Shown here: positions 35,755-49,013 of the stretch, piece after piece
Numbering within the stretch: the stretch's first letter is position 1
Layout: the number at the start of each line of letters is the position of its first letter
NCBI RefSeq assembly: GCF_009727055.1
Contig: NC_052359.1
Coordinates: 11,176,181 to 11,240,180 of the forward strand
Reading direction: 5' to 3'
Source: Benincasa hispida
Taxonomy: Eukaryota; Streptophyta; Magnoliopsida; Cucurbitales; Cucurbitaceae
Length of the DNA: 64,000 bases
Position numbers and translations under genes: made by a program
The notes under the pieces: model-generated
What the model saw: only the letters and a program-made list of their open reading frames with translations
The model's database searches: none
Told to the model about the DNA's origin: nothing

Positions 35755-37879
35755 GAGTAATAAAGCCTAACTAAATCAAAATAATAAAAAAAAATAGGGT
35801 TGTTTTCAAATATAGAACTTTATCCATATCTATTATTGATAGGTTCTGAAATTTTGCTATATTTTGTAAATATTTTCAATGATTTTGTCATTGAAATATT
35901 TTTCTAAAAATTAATACTTTTTCAATTAAGAAATGATTAATAAGTAATAAAATTTTATATTTCGAAATACACTAACTTGAACGAATATGCATTTAGTTTG
36001 GTTGTCAGTTTGTGTTTGTTTTCGAAAAATGTTTTTAAATTTTGTGATTCAAAAGATACCAATTTTGAGAGCTTTTTTATGTTTTAAGTATATCCATATT
36101 TTGAATTCAAAATTTTAAAATACAGCATTATATTAAAAATGATAAAACAATAGTAAATATAATATTTCATATTTTTAAATTTAATTATTTTTGTTAAACC
36201 AAAATATGTAATATATAATATATAATACATTATATGATATTATGAAATAATATATTTATACAAACTTTTTTCATAAAACAAGTTCATAAATTAGTCCGTA
36301 ATAATTTATAATCAACCTAATATTTAGTGAGTAATTATGATTGATTTTAGAATTTATAAATATATTTTCAAACACATATTAAAAAACTGTTTGATTTTAA
36401 ATTTAATTTATGAATTCGTTACCAAATATATATTTGAAAACATAAATATAATTTTATTTTATTTAAATTCCTTATTTTTAAGATTCTATTTTCAAATTGC
36501 TTGCTAAAACAGGCCCTTATATTTTGGTTTAAATAGTAATAAAATCTTTCCACATCAAATCAAATAATTCTAATCAAATTAAAAATTTAATAAATTTAAA
36601 CCAAAATATTATTTTATATATTTTTGGTTAAAAAGCATTCTTGGTGAATGCATCTCTAATTTTCACGTGATATAAGATATTATATTTTTTTATTAATTAG
36701 TATATATATAAAATAAACTATTTTTAAATTAATATTTTTATATACTAAATAGAACAAGAATTTCTAGTTTATATGAAAGAGTAGAACTATCCTCTTTCCC
36801 TAGTACTGGAAATAGTTTTATAATCAAATTTTTTTTTGTTTTTATAATTTTTATTTATTTCTTATTTTCTTTTTCTCATATGCACAATATCATTTATTTT
36901 TATATAATCAATTGAAAATTAAGAGTTAAAAATATAAGGGTGAGAAATATGTTTCATAACTTAAAATGACATTTTCTCATTCTTATATAGATTAATTTTT
37001 TTGTTATTTAATTATATTTATATGACTTATATTTTGTTACTCATTTTACTTTTCATGAATTGTTTTACAATATAGTAAAAAAGTCGGATTTAGAAGGAAA
37101 AAAAAACTAGCTAAAAATTTTGAAAAAAGAAAAAGTGAAGCAAATGGCAAAATTGTTCTTCTATACTTATCCATAGCTATTTTTTTAAAAAAGAAAACAC
37201 ATCAAATGATTTTTAAAATTCTCCACATGCTTGGATTAACAATTCAACATATAAATATTACTCATTCTTTTAAATTATATGAATTAGCGAAGGTTGACCA
37301 TTATAACGATAGATGTAAATCATATTCGGCATTCAATTTCAGATGTTAGTTTATTGTAGCTTGTTTTGGTAAAGCCTTTATTTATATAAAAAATATATAT
37401 ATATTTGAACCATCTTGAAATCAATCCATGGTATTAGTTTATTGTGATTTTTTTCTACTAGGTCTTAACACATGCTTTGTACGTGACATTTTATTTAATT
37501 TTATCAAGTCAATAATATTTTCATTTCACGCTTACAATAATATAAATTATTATAAAATAGTATTCGATTTCTATAATTCAATATCTATCGAGATGCAAGT
37601 CTTTGGTATGTATTTAAATCATAAACTTAATGTTAATATAGTTGATTGAGTATGAAGCATTTTTAGTCTTACATTTGTCTAAAGAAAGAAAAAGGAAGGA
37701 ATAAGAATAAGAAAAAAAACAAGTAAAAAATTAATAAGCAATGATACATTTTTTAGGATGTGGAGACAAAAACTCTAAACCCATATATTTTCTCTTTACT
37801 TAACCCATAAGAAAACTTGCTATTGGATTATGTGGGAGGTAGTTATCAAATTAAGAAGCGAAGATTTTCTCTTTATTGG

Positions 37880-38640
37880 CCATTTATGGAGGTGATTCAC
37901 AAATAAAAGAAGAAATTATTGGATATATATATATATAGCGAATTAAAGTGAAAGTTTAGTGAAAATTTGAAAGATAAAATGAATTTAATTGTATAGATTA
38001 AATTCATTGTTTATAAACTTTCAAATTGAATTGAAACTTCAAATTAAAATGGTATTTCATGTATAAAAGTTAAATTTGTAGTTTTTTCAATTTGAATGAG
38101 TTATGTTTGATTTTTATCAAGTAACAACTCAATTGAGTTAAATTTGACAAATGTTTTAATTTTTGTATTTATTTGATTTTATTTTGTAATTCAGAGAATT
38201 ACCAAATTGCTAGCCTATAAATAGCAACTTGGTTATTCATTTGTTACCTCTCATTCCAAATTGAATAATTCTCTCCTTTATTTATTTATTTCTTTTAATA
38301 TTGAGTTGAGTTGAGAGCAAGTATCCAAGAGTTTACCAGATCCGAGTAGTTCGAGATTGCAATTCTACCAAAGTTAGTCGTTATATCCTACTGAGACGAT
38401 CGTTGTAGTCTGCTTGCAACCCGTGCAGAGCGAATAATTGTCTTTGAAACAGTGCTTACTAGAAGCATGCCACAACTATGTTCTGAGTCTCCAAAGGTTT
38501 TTAAGTTCTTTCAAGTCTTTGGTTATTTTCATATCTAAGCCTTGTTATACCATCTGGATTTCATTTGAGTTTGAATATTATAAATTGAGTGTATTATTTC
38601 TAGTAATTGAGGTGTAATTAGTTTACTAGTGTATTCAATT
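37880..38640 (+). repeat. Probable 5' LTR and leader of a copia relic
   Basis: This stretch directly precedes a copia gag relic in the same orientation. It carries an LTR-like end section: a plausible transcription start near 38220, 'ggttattcatttgttacctctc', and downstream leader text. I could not find the second LTR or a clear primer site, so the boundaries are guesses. Confidence 0.4.
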
Positions 38641-39742
38641 CTATATAAACCAGAGAAGTTCAAGGGAGACAATTTCATAAGATGGCAATAGAAGATGATC
38701 TTCTATCTCACTATATTGAATCTTGCTCATATATTGAAGGGAGATTGCCCAATTACCCCGCCAGGAGCTATTACTCCTGAAACAAAAGCTGCTAAGCAAG
38801 CATGAATGCATTCAGACTTCCTATGTCATAATTATATACTTAGTGGTCTTGAGGACACTTTGTATAATGTCTATTGCAATGCCTACAAACATCAAAACTA
38901 CTGTGGGAGGCATTAGACAAGAAGTACAAGCTAGAAGATGCTGGTACTAAAAATTTGCTTGTGGGAAAAATTCTTAGAATATAAGATGATAGATACCAAA
39001 TTGGTAGTCAATCAGATGGAAGAATTGCAAATTATCATCAATGATTTGCAAAGTGAAGGATTGGACATCTGTGAGTCATTCCAAGTTACTGCTATGATTG
39101 AGAAGTTGTCTCCTTCTTGGAAGAACTTCAAATGTTATCTCAAACACAAGTGAAAGGAGTTATTCGTGAAGATCTCACGGTAAAACTTCGTATAGAAGAG
39201 GATAACAGAAAATGAGATGAAACTCCGCTAGAAGTTGAAACCAAGACTCACATTGCTGAAACTTCAAAACATAAACCCAATAAGAAAAATTTCAAGAAGA
39301 AAAATGCGAATCATGGGTCAAGGAATGATGCTAGCAAGTGCATTCGAGGCAATTGCTAGGTTTATGGTAAGCATGGTCATATTGATGTAATGTGCAAGCA
39401 CAAGAAGGGACAAAGTTTCAACAATCAAGTCAATATCGTGGAAAATGAAATTTTGGTTGTCGTCATTTCTAAGGTAAGTATGGCTTCAAACATCTAAGGT
39501 TGGTAGATTGATACTGGTGCTACTAGACACATTTGTAAGGACAAGTCATTGTTCATTACAAATGAAAAGCTAGACGCCAACGATAAGTTGTACATGGGAA
39601 ATTCTTCAACTGCCTTAGTGGAAGGAAAGGGAAAGGTCTTGCTGAAATGGACTTCTGGAAAGATACATAACCTTAATGACATATGGCATGTGCCAAAGAT
39701 TCGAAAGAATCTAGTGTCAGAAACCCTCACTAGAAGAATTTC

Positions 39743-39778
39743 GGGCTTTAATGTTGGTTTTAAACCAACATTAAGCCC
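39743..39778. repeat. Subterminal near-perfect hairpin of the CACTA element
   Basis: GGGCTTTAATGTTGGTTT is followed at once by its near-exact reverse complement, with one indel, giving a 36-nt palindrome 15 bp inside the left terminus. Related 'aaaccgacattaa' words recur near 41888-41905. Confidence 0.9.
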
Positions 39779-40849
39779 TTTAATATCGATTGCAACTGAA
39801 GCCCAAGAATCAAATGAAGCCCTTTAGACCGACATTGAAGCCCATAATCTGTCCATTTTATCAATTATTGTCCATTTTAAAAAAAAATCTGTTGTCAAAT
39901 CCATTTTTTCGGTAAATAAGTATAATATGACACATCATCATCGAACGCTGTAGCTATGACATATTATTCATGTATGGATTGCAAATCTCTTACATTTAAT
40001 CCGCAAATTCTACTATAAATTATAATTTAAAAGGCCGTACAATAATTCAGGCCTTGAAAACACAAATTACAAATAATACAAACATTATGAGTTTACTGTC
40101 CCTCTCCACTTGATAAGTATGGATCCCTTCATAATTCTTCTTGAACAGACCCCCCCAGCTTCAGCAGTGTCTGGTTATAGATATCTTTGTCTGACCACCG
40201 TTGTTCAAAGGATCACAAACAAAAAAGGTTTAAGGCAAATGATTGAAAGTGAAAATGTGGTCAGAATTCATATTCAACTAACCGTGTTTATTGGGAATGT
40301 GCATAAATGGTACATTCAAGGAAAAATTCTTGTAGTTAATGTGTTGGATCTACAGTTCCCCAAGAAAAAGCATAAAGATGTTGTGATACCAAATCTTTAC
40401 TCCTTTGTTGCACCTGCAAAACAAGAAAACTCAATAGTTGAATAAATGAGAGAACCTTCTTTTTCAAGATCTTGAAGAAGAGAAGCTTGGTTACCTAGAT
40501 ATGAGATACGAGGACGAAGGAAAATTTTCGGCAACATAACGATGCTACCAGAACAAAACCAAAAATTTACCTTGAACCTGTTCAAAGAAACACACTCCCA
40601 AAAATATTTCACAACCACTTGTTCTCAACAGAACTATCAGAATTCCCAAAAGATGAATATTCAAGAACACATACATCAATAAGCAAATTTAGCTCAAAAT
40701 GTACTTCAAATCTCAAAAGTTGTCATAAAAACTACCATAGTGTATGAATAACCCACAAACTACCATAGTGCAACCCACAGACTCAAGCACCTTGAATCAA
40801 ATCTAAACTCTAAATAAATAGTACCCATGAGTCACAAACAGGTGTTATA

Positions 40850-41760
40850 TTCTAATCCAATATGGTCCAAAGAGAAATAACCACACTATAACTTCTCAAA
40901 TAGGAATTTCCATATCATTAAAGTCACTTGAAAACACTTAGAAAATGTGCTTAAAACTACAAGCATTCAAAAATGCACTTACCATGAACAATTTTTACGT
41001 GAATCCCTTGTTGTTTCAAAAAATCCATCTCCTCCCCACCCCTTCCAAACACCTAAAAAACACACAAACAACACCATTAAAAGTATAGGGTAGAAAAATT
41101 CATAGGCCTACTAAATACACCATTAAAATGCAACTTCTCATATATGTAAACAATTGTTTTTTAGGAGCTCTACTATATTTTGTCACACTATCATAAAAAA
41201 GAAATGAGCTCTTATATATTTATTCATCTACAAACTTCTTTACAACCCATCAAATTAATGTTTAAGTCGAATTAGGAATGAGAGTTTGAAGATTGCGTGT
41301 AATACTAGAAAAATAAACATGTTGACGGAACAAACAACTTGATCCGGCAACGAAATGAACTACGACGATAGTAGATAGAGCTCTAACAAATGAGATATGG
41401 TGGTAACAGATCCGGCAACAAAACGACGGAATGACGACGATAGCAGAACGACGACGAACGATGACGGTAGCAGATCTGGTAGAGACATACGAACGACGAC
41501 AGAACGAGCAGCAAATCCGATGGAGACACGCGAACGACGACGAAACGAACAACAGATCCAGCAGAGATACGCGAATGATGACAAAATGAGCAGCAAATCC
41601 GGTGAAACGACCAGCAGATCCAAGTGATTGGGTGCGGTGACGCGGGTTGCACGATAAACAGACCTGCATGAAGGCCAGATCTACACCACGACAGCTTTTT
41701 ACCCATGATTGACGGACGAATGGCAAAGGTTTGGAAGAGAAGAGTGAGAAAGAATAGGGT
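40850..41760. other. Internal GC-richer segment of the CACTA element
   Basis: From about 41330 to 41690 the DNA consists of degenerate short repeats built on 'cgaacgacgac' and 'agcagatcc', unlike its AT-rich surroundings. Open frames on both strands are a consequence of the repeat. I see no known protein domain. It might be captured host sequence; nothing proves this. Confidence 0.4.
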
Positions 41761-42105
41761 CTGAAAAGGGAAGTGTGTGAATGAGAGGAAAAAGAAAATA
41801 GAGGGAGAGTGAAGAGGGAAATGAAAAAAATGGGGGAAAAATAGAAAGTTAAAGGAAAAAGTGAAGCGGGTCTTTAATATCAGTTTAAAACCGACATTAA
41901 AGGTACCCCTACAATGTCGGTGACATTAAAGATCTGATTTTTTTTAAAAAAAAAAAATCGACATTATATATCCGATTTTACTTTTTTCAACTAACATCAA
42001 AGCCCAAATTCTTGTAGTGCCTACTCAACAAAAATAGGTTCAAGCTTGTATTTGAGTTAGATAATTTTATTTTGACAAAGGCAATATGTATGTAGGAAAA
42101 GACTA

Positions 42106-42216
42106 TGTCACACCCCTTCCCAGATTACCCTCTTAATCCAAGAAGAGATGCGAAGACAGCAGTTGTCAACTCTCTTATGACAACTACTGCCCAACATACT
42201 TCTGTAAACCTGTTTT
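42106..42216. repeat. Left end of a dismembered gypsy LTR
   Basis: The sequence begins TGTCACACCCCTTCCC, like 10903 and 62084, and follows that family for about 110 bp before switching to copia LTR sequence. I read it as the first piece of a gypsy LTR whose further pieces are at about 45139-46962, 58645-59258 and 61203-61315. Confidence 0.75.
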
Positions 42217-45138
42217 CTCAACACTTGATAAATATATTATTGAGATTTCTTTTAATAAAAGTATTATTGAATTGCATTCCTAAATCCAATAAACTAAGTC
42301 ATGGCTATAACATGAATACTTAAACTTTATGTATAGACATAAAAGAGGATCAAGTTTTAGTATATAGCCAAAATGGTCTATAAGTATATGGATATGATTG
42401 AGTACCTTTCCTGGGGACACTATGAATGTGGCCCGCTTTATATATTGATACAAACGATGTGACCCCAAAGTCGTTCATGTAAAGACATGCGAGTGGGGGT
42501 ATCCTATACAAAAGATGTTCACATAAGACCGGACCATGAAATAGTCACTTCTTCTTTATAAACGACCGTTTACTGTTAAAACTGACTATTTCAATTTGAT
42601 GACCTAAGGTAACTTGATCTTAATCCTGAGCTAACTATAAACTTCTGTTTATTTGAGATTATCTTTTAATCTGCATGGGTGAGAGTGGCTCAACATCACC
42701 GTTCAATAAGTTTCCCATTTTAGCGGTAAGATCAGATAGATTGTTGGAGACATAATCTTGTAAGACGGAATTCACTTCTATCCATCTTAGGGTTAACGGG
42801 TAGGTTGTTCTCCTAAGTGTTGAATCCTGGTCTTGAAAAAATGGGCCCTGCCCTCTCATGGCTGAGAGAAATTCGATTTATTGGTAGGATCATAAATCAA
42901 TTATTCATTAGAGGATTAGTAGAGACTTAAGGAGCAAGATGTATTATAGGGGTAAAATGGTAATATTGACCTAGCTGTAAATACGAACGACCTATGAAGG
43001 ATCGACTTACTGATTATGATTAAATCAAGTGGACAGAAATATATCTACAATGAGAAGAGTGCAACTACTAAGCTATAGTGGTATATCTCGATAGTTAACG
43101 AATATTGATTAATTAGGTTTAAAGAATTTAGCCAATTAATCTCAAATCGTTGGAGCTCATGATCCGTAGGTCCATTAGGTCACTCTACTAGCTCATAAAA
43201 GGATTGAACCTTAAAATAGTGTGTTGAGAGAATTTGAAATGTTCAAATTTGGTTTAGAGTTTGAATAATATATTCGATATAATTAACGTTTGATTAACGA
43301 ATTAAACAAAATGGGAGAGTTGGAAATATATAAATTTGATTTAAATATCAAGTACATGAATAGTGATTCATGTATGGATTAGGTGTTTTATTAATTTAAT
43401 ATTTGATATTAAATTAATTAAATTTTATTTTAAATAGTATTTTAAATAAAATTAGAATTTGAAAATTCAAATTCAAATTTTAAGTTTTATTTTTTGAAAA
43501 TTTAAATTAATTAAAAAATTTTGGAAAATGAATTTTTCCAACTTTTCCAAGCTTTTTACACCTAATCCACTCAATTGAGTGGAAGATTGAGTGTCAATCT
43601 CCATTACTCATTAATTTGCATGTTAATATTGAATTAATAGAGATCTATTTGATTGAAAATGATGCATGCAAACTGAAATTGTAAAGGTGAAAATTTTCTT
43701 GTTTTCTCTCTTCATTCCAACTCCCAAATCACACCAAATTCCCTCTCAATTTGAGTACCACAACTCAATCTAAGGCCTGAGATTAGTAGAGAAGACTCCT
43801 GGGGTGGTCTACTATATAGATCGAAGAAGAAATATGTGGTGAATTCAAGCAACTCGGAGGAATCATCAAAGGTATTCACTTGAAACTCTAATCTACTGAA
43901 TACCATGAGCATGCATGTTTTTTTTACTAAAATTGATGTAGTTAGAGTGCTTAGATCCTCAATTGCTTCCACATCTTGAATGTCAACTCCATCGAGTGGT
44001 ATCAGAGCATGTTTTAAGCACTCAATCTACGTTAATTTTAGCATGGTGGGTGTTTTTCATGAGTTGCATGAAATGGTTGCTAAAATGGATATATTATGGT
44101 ATCGACATCAAAATTTCTCTTCATTTTGTAAGTAATTGTTGTAATTGGCTCTTTGTTTATGGGTCTTATTGTGTCATTAAGAGTCTGTAAATTTATTAGA
44201 GTCAATAGAGTTACAATTAGGTTGTAATTGAAGAAGATCTGGAGCATGCTCAGCTGCAAAAACTCAAAATTGAAGCTTCTGTTAGACAGCGTTGCAACAC
44301 TACCCTCACAACGTTGTAGCTGATGGAATAAAACAACATGCACAATGGAAGCAATGAATCAACAACACTCTAATTACATTAAATAAACTAGGATTAAGCA
44401 AGCAAAGATAGTTGGAAATACAACCTTTGTAATTTTCACAAGAATCTTCGTCTCTATGAGCAATCAACACCACCAACGGTAAATTCTCGCTATTCTCTAG
44501 TTGAAGAACACGGTTGTGGAATCAAATGTTTAGTGAAAGATAGGAAATTTCACTAATTAATTTAAGGAGTCAAAGAGATTTTGTGGATTATTATGGTTTA
44601 AAAAACAAGGAAGCATTAGCCTTTTTCATTTGGAAAAACAAAAATGTTTATAAACAAAACACATGCAAAAACTCTTCTTGCATGGCCTCCACCTCAAACT
44701 CCATTAGCATGAAAAGATTAGGTGTCAAGCTTAGCAAGAGCCACTCCATAGACCACTTAGTTAGTAAAAAAATTCAACAATTAGATTTTTTCACTAATTA
44801 ATTTTTTATTGATTTTTTTTATAATAAATCAAATTTATTTGACAAAATATGAAATACATTTTTCATATTTTAGAAATTATTTAACTAAAATAATTTTAAT
44901 TAAATAAAATAAAAATTAATATCACTTATTAAAATGACTTTGACACCTAATTTTGATTAATCACGTTAATCAATTTTTAAAACACTTCCATGCTAATATT
45001 TTATTTAATATAAAATATACTCTCAAAAGATAATTAATTATTATTTTGCATCAATCTAAAGTCTGAGATTTTACTAAAATTATTGTAGTTAGAGTACTTA
45101 GATTCTCAATTGCTTACGCATGTTGAATGTCAACTCCA
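42217..45138 (+). mobile_element. Truncated copia-type LTR element inside the gypsy LTR
   Basis: 42217-43990 is a 5'-truncated LTR of the family that is also present, reversed, at 59259-61197. It ends 'tgtcaactcca', six bases before a primer site at 43997 (TGGTATCAGAGC). About 1 kb of non-coding internal DNA follows, part of it (near 44340-44530) resembling an inverted piece of the same LTR. At 45060-45138 the LTR end text 'tgtcaactcca' recurs, so a small 3' LTR remnant closes the element. No gag or pol is left. Confidence 0.6.
43997..44008 (+). other. Primer binding site of the truncated copia-type element
   Basis: TGGTATCAGAGC lies just after the LTR end, matching plant initiator methionine tRNA. 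Confidence 0.75.
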
Positions 45139-46962
45139 TCAAAACAAACATAATCATGTATTTCATAAAACATTTACATACTTACTTTTATGGTTTGAAA
45201 ATAAAACTGAAAACACGGAAACATAGCATATAAAAATCCTGAATTAAAATTCTTCATCATTCTTTATAAAACACCTCTACTTCTCTACCTGAATCTGAGG
45301 GAGAGCCCTTTTGCTTAATCCCTAATAACCTTAGTTGAGAGAGCGCTCTTTTCCTCAATTTCATCAATGTTGATAACATAGGTCATACTTGTAAGTAGAA
45401 CTGAATAAAATCCTGACTACCTTACCATACCTTCGGTATCAGGGATCCCTAGCATAACTGGAAATCGGGGTACCTTACCATACCTTCGATACTAACATTA
45501 AAATAAAGCTCCTGTATAAGGCACAAAACATTTAAATCTTTCATAAAACAACATACTCATGATAAAATAATTAAACCTCAAAGTTTAAATGTCATCGCAT
45601 AGTGTCTTGCAAACATTAAACATGCTCATAAATTCCTTTGTAGAAATTCATCATATTTTATAACATGGGCATAAACTTATTGAAAATGCATGCTAATTCT
45701 TATATAAAATATCTATATTTAAAACTATGGATCATGCAATCAACATATATTGAAAGCATGCGTCGAGGAAATTACGATATAAAACAGTATGTTATACTCG
45801 TTGTGTGCCGAAAATCATTTATAAAACTACTCATTAGAAATCATTTGTAAAACATGTCACTCATTGTCATAAGCTAATCCCCAAAAGGTCTATATGCCTC
45901 TTCCATTTGTGTCTACCCTGTAATAAGAATAAATCCCTTGGTTAATGTCATTGGCTCCTTTTGGAGCTCAACTTAAACATTTAGCTTAACATCATACTTA
46001 AGGATTTTTTTCTTATAGTTTACTGATTGCATAGCTTAATTCATCGCATCATTATTGCTTTCATCGCATCGACTGAACTCATCGCATCACTTATACTTAG
46101 TCAATTTACCTTTTACTTGGTTGAAGAATAGCACTTACGGGTGCTCGAAAAGTTACAAAGAAACACTTTCATGCCTACGCGATGGGCGTCCACTACAATT
46201 CTCACTGAGCATGCCTCGGCTGCTAACACGTTCATTCGTGCAGCCTCATGCCTTATCCCACGTGGCACCTTACCTGATGACTACCTTTGTTCTCGTGAAT
46301 CCTCGCTAATCGCTTACGCGTGTCGTCCCATACCTTGTCCTGTCAGTTGCTTGCTTATCCTTCAAATGTAGCTATGTGCTTATTCATCCATAACATTGAT
46401 CCAGATTTCAAATTCCATATTTAATAACTTGTAGTCCAACCATTATTTAACTAAACTTCCTTCACATGCTCATAAACATCTTAACTTTCTTACCTTAGGA
46501 TTTGAGAATCAAATTCCTAAGGTTAGGATGGAAATCCTTTAATCTCTCAAGCTTGCCCGAAAATTCATGAAACTTCAAATTCTCTGCAATTCTTCAAATT
46601 TTCAAACTTTAATCGCTTGAATCTTGTCTCACAGCCCAAGATCACCTTCAGCACCAATTAAGCTTCAAGTGGGCAATAACCTTCTTTCCTTAACATGAAA
46701 AATTTGGCAAAATAGGTTTCCTCTTTTCAAGACCTATTTATACTTAGGCTTGCATGCACATCTAGCTTAATCAGATGCCACCTGGCCCATTAATCTTTAG
46801 TTAATGTTTCTAAAACTGCCACTTGGCCCACGTACTAAGTGATTAGGTTGAATTCTTCAACTTAACTTCATCGCATAAAGTTTGCACCTTTTGGTCTTCG
46901 CTCATTCCTAGCCATCATCGTATCGCCTTGCCTTAGGCATTCATTACAAGCCTTATCCGATC
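45139..46962. repeat. Second piece of the dismembered gypsy LTR
   Basis: It aligns in the same orientation with about 11380-12900 of the intact LTR. Shared text includes the 'gagagcccttttgcttaatccctaa' region near 45300 and the 'accttaccataccttcgg' repeats near 45420-45490. It stops where the copia element begins at 46963. Confidence 0.75.
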
Positions 46963-48998
46963 TGTTGGGGTTGATGCCCTAAAGTCTCATGTCCTATAGT
47001 TTGTAAACAGTATGTACGAACACTTGTGTTGTTAATATATGATATTTACTTCACATCTCGTATTTTGCTCGATTAATTGTTTTATTTGCTTTACCATAAA
47101 CCAATAAACATAAAATCCTTGGTTATCTATATGTGACTCAAGCATGTATGTGGTGACATACAAGTGGATCATGTCTTGAGTGATAACCAAAAATGGTCTG
47201 TAGTATATGGATAAAAGAGGGAAACCTTATCCTGGTAACGCTACGGATGCGACCCACTTTGTGGAATGATCACAAGTATTGTGACTTGTCACAGATGGTC
47301 TGATCCTAATCATTCGTGTTGGGGACATGCGATCAGGGGCGTCATATACAAAGAGTTTGTATAAGACCTGACCACGAAGTGTTAACTTCTCGTTATATAA
47401 CACCATTCATGATAGAGACTTCACTTCATTAGGATGACAATAGGTAACATGACCTCAATCCTGGGTGAGTTGGGAACTCCTGCCATTGAGGGCGGTCCTT
47501 TGATTTGTATGGGTGTGAGTGGCCAGGTCGCCGATTCAAACCTACCATTTTGGGGATTCGTCTGATATTGGAAGCGGGAACTCAGCTACACAAGATATAA
47601 TTCACTTTTTCCCCGAGTAGGGTAATAGATAGATGGCTCCCTTAAGGGCTAATTCCGGGGCTTGAACAATGTGGCGCCACAACATCTTCTCTTGGCCCGA
47701 AAGGTGTTCACACATAGTTGGACTATGTTTAGTATTGTGTTCATTAGAGGAATCAGTGGTACTTAAGGAGTGAGATGTAACTACAGGGGCAAAATGATAA
47801 ATTGGTTCAGCTGTACTTACGAGCATCTTTGAAGGTCATTGCACTCATGATTGGTTATATCCGATGGACACAGAAATATATCTGTTTGCAAGAAAAGTTC
47901 AGCTGTTTGGTCTTTAGTGGAATGCCTGATAGTTAATGGATGGTGGATCTCATGGCTAAAGAGTATAGTCAGCTATTCATATCATTAGAGCTTTCGAGCC
48001 ATAAGTCCATTAGGTCCCCTGGGTAGCTTGGGTAAAAGTCGAGAACTAGTATTTGGGTAATTTGAAATTTTCCAAATTGACAAGAGGCAGTTCAATTATA
48101 TATATTGAACTGGTTTAATTAGAATGATATAGTTAGCAAATGTATGAGATACATTATTTTAGAGGAAATTAGATATAAATATGATTTATACAAGTAGAGG
48201 AGAAAATACTATAGTAGATATGTGATATCAAACTATAGGATATAAATATAATATGATTAATTTATTTAATTAATTGATTGATTAATTATGATGATAAATA
48301 ATCATTTTTTCATGTTCGGATGTGGAGGGCAGCGTTGATTATGGAACCGATGGTTAAAATGAAAAAAGTTTTCATTTTGAATCGTGCAATCGATATTGAT
48401 TCTCCGCCCAAAAAGATTCGTGAAATGATCGCCCGAGAGCCTATATGATAGTTGCATCTCCGCCTAAACGATCGTTCACCTTGCGTTTTTAACTAAACAA
48501 TCGTATATGTTTTTCCTAAAGATATTTCTACATGATCGTGTAGCCCCTATGCGATAAGCACTTCTTATACGATAGCACTGTTTTCTCTTCCACATGCTTA
48601 TCGCCTACAACGACTCATTTGTCTCCGTCCTCTACCAAATTCACCATAGTCCACCCTTTGAGTTTTCACCTGAGAATGCTCGGGGCTCATTAGAGGTGGT
48701 GTCGTCCCCATTGCGGCGTTCGTGTTCGTGTTGATTGTGCTACTACAGTTGACATTCCTACTGGGTGTTGGTAGATCTGTTAGAAGGTTTCCGTTGCGTT
48801 GGAGTTCCGGAGTGTGAAGATAGTCTTCAACTGGTATGGAACTCTATCCCTTATGTTATTTATCTTATTTTGAGCATGCCGATAATTAGATTTATTTGCA
48901 TAACTATATATATTGAATGTATAATTGTTATATTTCAGTCACGGTGAGATCGAAGCGATCCGAATGAACTCATGGAACTCTCGGTATGAGATCCTTCA
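46963..48998 (+). repeat. 5' LTR of the copia element
   Basis: 2,036 bp from TGTTGGGGTTGATGCC to CCTTCA, followed after two bases by the primer site. Its text is shared with the solo LTR at 1522-7038 and the 3' LTR at 55281. Confidence 0.9.
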
Positions 48999-49000
48999 AT

Positions 49001-49013
49001 TGGTATCAGAGCC
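49001..49013 (+). other. Primer binding site of the copia element
   Basis: TGGTATCAGAGCC, two bases after the LTR end, complementary to the 3' end of initiator methionine tRNA. Confidence 0.9.

Larger units (their letters stand above)
33341..37880. other. AT-rich intergenic spacer, no gene seen
   Basis: No coding region is convincing here. It holds A/T homopolymers, microsatellites, copies of a 'gggactaaaa' motif around 33890-34010, and the degenerate repeat at 35341-35754. The text type 'agggactaaaacaaacattt' is widespread in plant repeat DNA, probably old transposon remains. Confidence 0.7.
39728..42019. mobile_element. Non-autonomous CACTA (EnSpm) DNA transposon
   Basis: The left end reads CACTAGAAGAATTTCGGGCT and the right end, reverse-complemented, reads CACTACAAGAATTTGGGCTT, so these are matching terminal inverted repeats with the diagnostic CACTA. 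The 3 bp CCT flank both sides (39725-39727, 42020-42022), the expected target duplication length. At 2,292 bp, with no transposase domain, it would depend on an autonomous relative. Subterminal hairpins and repeated 'ccgacatta' words occur at both ends. It interrupts the copia protease relic, so it is younger than that relic. Confidence 0.92.
38641..42105 (+). pseudogene. Ty1/copia gag and protease relic, split by a CACTA element
   Basis: Plus-strand translation gives gag fragments ('KFKGDNFIRWQ' at the start, 'MEELQIIINDLQSEGLD' and 'MIEKLSPSWKNFKCYLKHK' at 38938-39153). A decayed zinc knuckle lies near 39345-39400 ('VYGKHGHIDVMCKHKK'). The protease reads '[13 protein letters not shown]' near 39508, followed by '[14 protein letters not shown]'. 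After the CACTA insertion (39728-42019) the same protein text resumes at 42020 ('RFKLVFELDNF...'). Stops and frameshifts are numerous. Integrase is not present; a gypsy LTR begins at 42106. Confidence 0.85.

Noticed and set aside
41262..41726. 154-residue minus-strand frame and overlapping frames on both strands
   Set aside because: They lie in a degenerate short repeat inside the CACTA element; several frames are open at once, and the residues are repeat translations without a domain.
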